A stretch of 7,005 nt of DNA, from positions 1-7,005 of the forward strand of contig DVLP01000149.1 in NCBI GenBank assembly GCA_018715445.1, read 5' to 3'. The notes beneath the pieces are model-generated. The model was given only the letters and a program-made list of their open reading frames with translations. It searched no databases and was not told where the DNA came from. Position numbers and translations under genes: made by a program. Every line of letters begins with the position of its first letter. Positions within the stretch are counted from its first letter, which is position 1. Origin of the DNA: Candidatus Avipropionibacterium avicola (GTDB taxonomy: Bacteria; Actinomycetota; Actinomycetes; Propionibacteriales; Propionibacteriaceae). Below are positions 6,050-7,005 of the stretch, in pieces.

Positions 6050-7005
6050 TCGAGCGCTCGCAGGTCGTAGACGTCGCGCACCAGGGCCGGGACGAGGTGG
6101 ACCGGGACCCCACGATGGGTGGCGGCGAACCGCTGGACCAGTGCCAGCTGGCGCTCACGGGTCCGCTGCAGCTCCGCATGCCGGGTCAGGGCCACCGCCT
6201 CCACCGATCCCGGCTCCAGGTCCTCGGCGATCGCCAGTGCCCGGTCGGCCGACAGCGCCACCGTGGTCGACAACACCCGGTTGACCACCAGCCCGGCCAG
6301 CGGCATGTCCTCCTCGGAGAGCCGATCGGTGAAGTAGGCCGCCTCACGCAGGCTGTCGCGCTCACCGGTGGCGACCACCAGGAAGCGGGTGTGGGCGCTC
6401 GACAACTGCGCCAGGGTCTGCTCGGCCCGCTGGCGGAAACCCCCGAACAACGCCTCGAAGGCATTGGCGAAGGTCTGCACGTCGGTCAGCAGCTGGGACC
6501 CGAGCACCTTGTTCATGGTCGCGACGACCAGTGAGAAACCGGCACTCATCAGCCGCAGCGGGCCACGGGCCGGGGCCAGCAACAGCGAGAGGAAGCGTCC
6601 CTCGAGCAGCCGGGAGAGGTGCTCGGGCGCGTCCAGGAAGTCCAGGGCGGACCGCGCCGGTGGGGTGTCGACCACGATCAGGTCCCAACGACCGGTCTCG
6701 GAGGCCTCGGTGTGGAGCTGGCCCAGCTTCTCCATCGCCATGTACTCCTGCGTGCCGGCGAAGGAGGTCGACAGGGCCTGGTAGAACGGATTCGCCAGGA
6801 TCTGCTCGGCCTTGTCGCCGCTCGCGTGGGCCAGGACGACGTCGTCGAAGGTCCGCTTCATGTCCAGCATCATCGCGTCGAGACTGCCCACGCCCTCCCG
6901 GCGACTGGGCTCGTCCTCACGACCACCGGATTCGTCCTCATGACCCCCGAGCTCGTCCTCACGACCCCCGAGCCCGTCCTCACGACCCCCGAGCTCGTCG
7001 AGGGG
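5992..7005 (-). CDS. ArsA/Get3-like ATPase (Rv3680/BagB type), 5' truncated by window
   Basis: The frame stays open to the window edge, giving 337 visible C-terminal residues; the N-terminal P-loop lies outside. Segments fit the actinobacterial ArsA-like group: LDAMMLDMKRTFDD (visible residues 42-55), FAGTQEYMAMEKL, and WDLIVVDTPPARSALDFLDAP (108-128), whose DTPP takes the place of the DTAP switch of ArsA/Get3. LAGLVVNRV near the C-terminal half is a further nucleotide-fold strand. Such ATPases are intracellular and couple ATP hydrolysis to handling of clients or anions; the M. tuberculosis pair Rv3679/Rv3680 is related to Get3, and arsenite transport is not implied. The gene's position, convergent on wbl, matches Rv3680 next to whiB4. 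A GTG at 6889-6891 has been a possible start, but it would cut off the P-loop domain, and coding clearly continues upstream into a charged repeat (visible residues 3-37). The stop lies inside the wbl gene, a 58-bp tail-to-tail overlap. A partner paralogue probably lies beyond the window. Confidence 0.85.
   Translation of the reverse strand, partial: PLDELGGREDGLGGREDELGGHEDESGGREDEPSRREGVGSLDAMMLDMKRTFDDVVLAHASGDKAEQILANPFYQALSTSFAGTQEYMAMEKLGQLHTEASETGRWDLIVVDTPPARSALDFLDAPEHLSRLLEGRFLSLLLAPARGPLRLMSAGFSLVVATMNKVLGSQLLTDVQTFANAFEALFGGFRQRAEQTLAQLSSAHTRFLVVATGERDSLREAAYFTDRLSEEDMPLAGLVVNRVLSTTVALSADRALAIAEDLEPGSVEAVALTRHAELQRTRERQLALVQRFAATHRGVPVHLVPALVRDVYDLRALDQVGALLTGTSRTDSSAVR
6910..7005 (-). 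repeat. 21-bp in-frame tandem repeat in the ATPase gene
   Basis: Four full units (6910-6930, 6931-6951, 6952-6972, 6973-6993) and the first 6 nt of a fifth lie at the window's right edge. The plus-strand core is CTCGTCCTCACGACCCCCGA with one to three changes per copy. On the coding strand each gives a heptapeptide close to DELGGRE. The last unit loses the pattern toward the edge, so the array seems nearly complete on the window side. It sits just before the conserved AMMLDMKRTFD segment of the ATPase. Confidence 0.9.

Noticed and set aside
6889..6891. GTG as the start of the ATPase
   Set aside because: It would leave a protein without the P-loop, and the frame continues open with in-frame repeats to the window edge, so the gene is better read as 5' truncated.

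Overview
The window is GC-rich (estimated by eye at about two-thirds G+C), densely coded DNA from an actinobacterium. The best evidence for this is a WhiB-like iron-sulfur regulator, a protein family confined to Actinobacteria and their phages. It sits between a PASTA-bearing class A penicillin-binding protein (PonA2 type) and an ArsA/Get3-like ATPase. That order and orientation matches the Mycobacterium tuberculosis locus Rv3680 - whiB4 - ponA2, as recalled from memory. I cannot assign a genus. The gene content would suit Propionibacteriales or another free-living, saccharolytic actinobacterium.

Layout. (1) Positions 1-2410, plus strand: the 3' part of a heparinase II/III-family polysaccharide lyase, followed 13 nt later by a regulator with a GntR winged helix and a LacI-type sugar-sensor domain. 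This looks like the end of a carbohydrate-use operon carrying its own regulator. (2) Positions 2411-2916, plus strand: a small YqeY/GatB-like gene, preceded by a perfect 9-bp hairpin. (3) Positions 2917-3027: an intergenic stretch with a 17-bp perfect hairpin that separates the convergent yqeY and PBP genes. (4) Positions 3028-5490, minus strand: a full-length 820-aa bifunctional penicillin-binding protein with a membrane anchor, GT51 glycosyltransferase, transpeptidase, PASTA domain and a repetitive Lys/Asp tail. (5) Positions 5491-5686: a divergent promoter region. (6) Positions 5687-6049, plus strand: the WhiB4/WblA-type regulator. (7) Positions 5992-7005, minus strand: an ArsA/Get3-like ATPase truncated by the window edge. 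It overlaps the end of the wbl gene and carries an in-frame 21-bp tandem repeat.

How it fits together. The right half appears to be a conserved actinobacterial module. A redox-type Fe-S regulator is divergent from a cell-wall synthase and convergent with an ATPase of the membrane-protein-targeting/anion-ATPase superfamily. The shared upstream region holds a plausible promoter for each divergent gene. The PBP promoter would give a leaderless mRNA, and an inverted repeat lies just upstream of it. The left half is unrelated accessory carbohydrate metabolism.

I see no RNA gene, mobile element or CRISPR array, and no wholly new system. The most unusual details are the charged heptapeptide repeat in the ATPase, the repeated Lys/Asp tail of the PBP, and extra cysteines in the Wbl protein.
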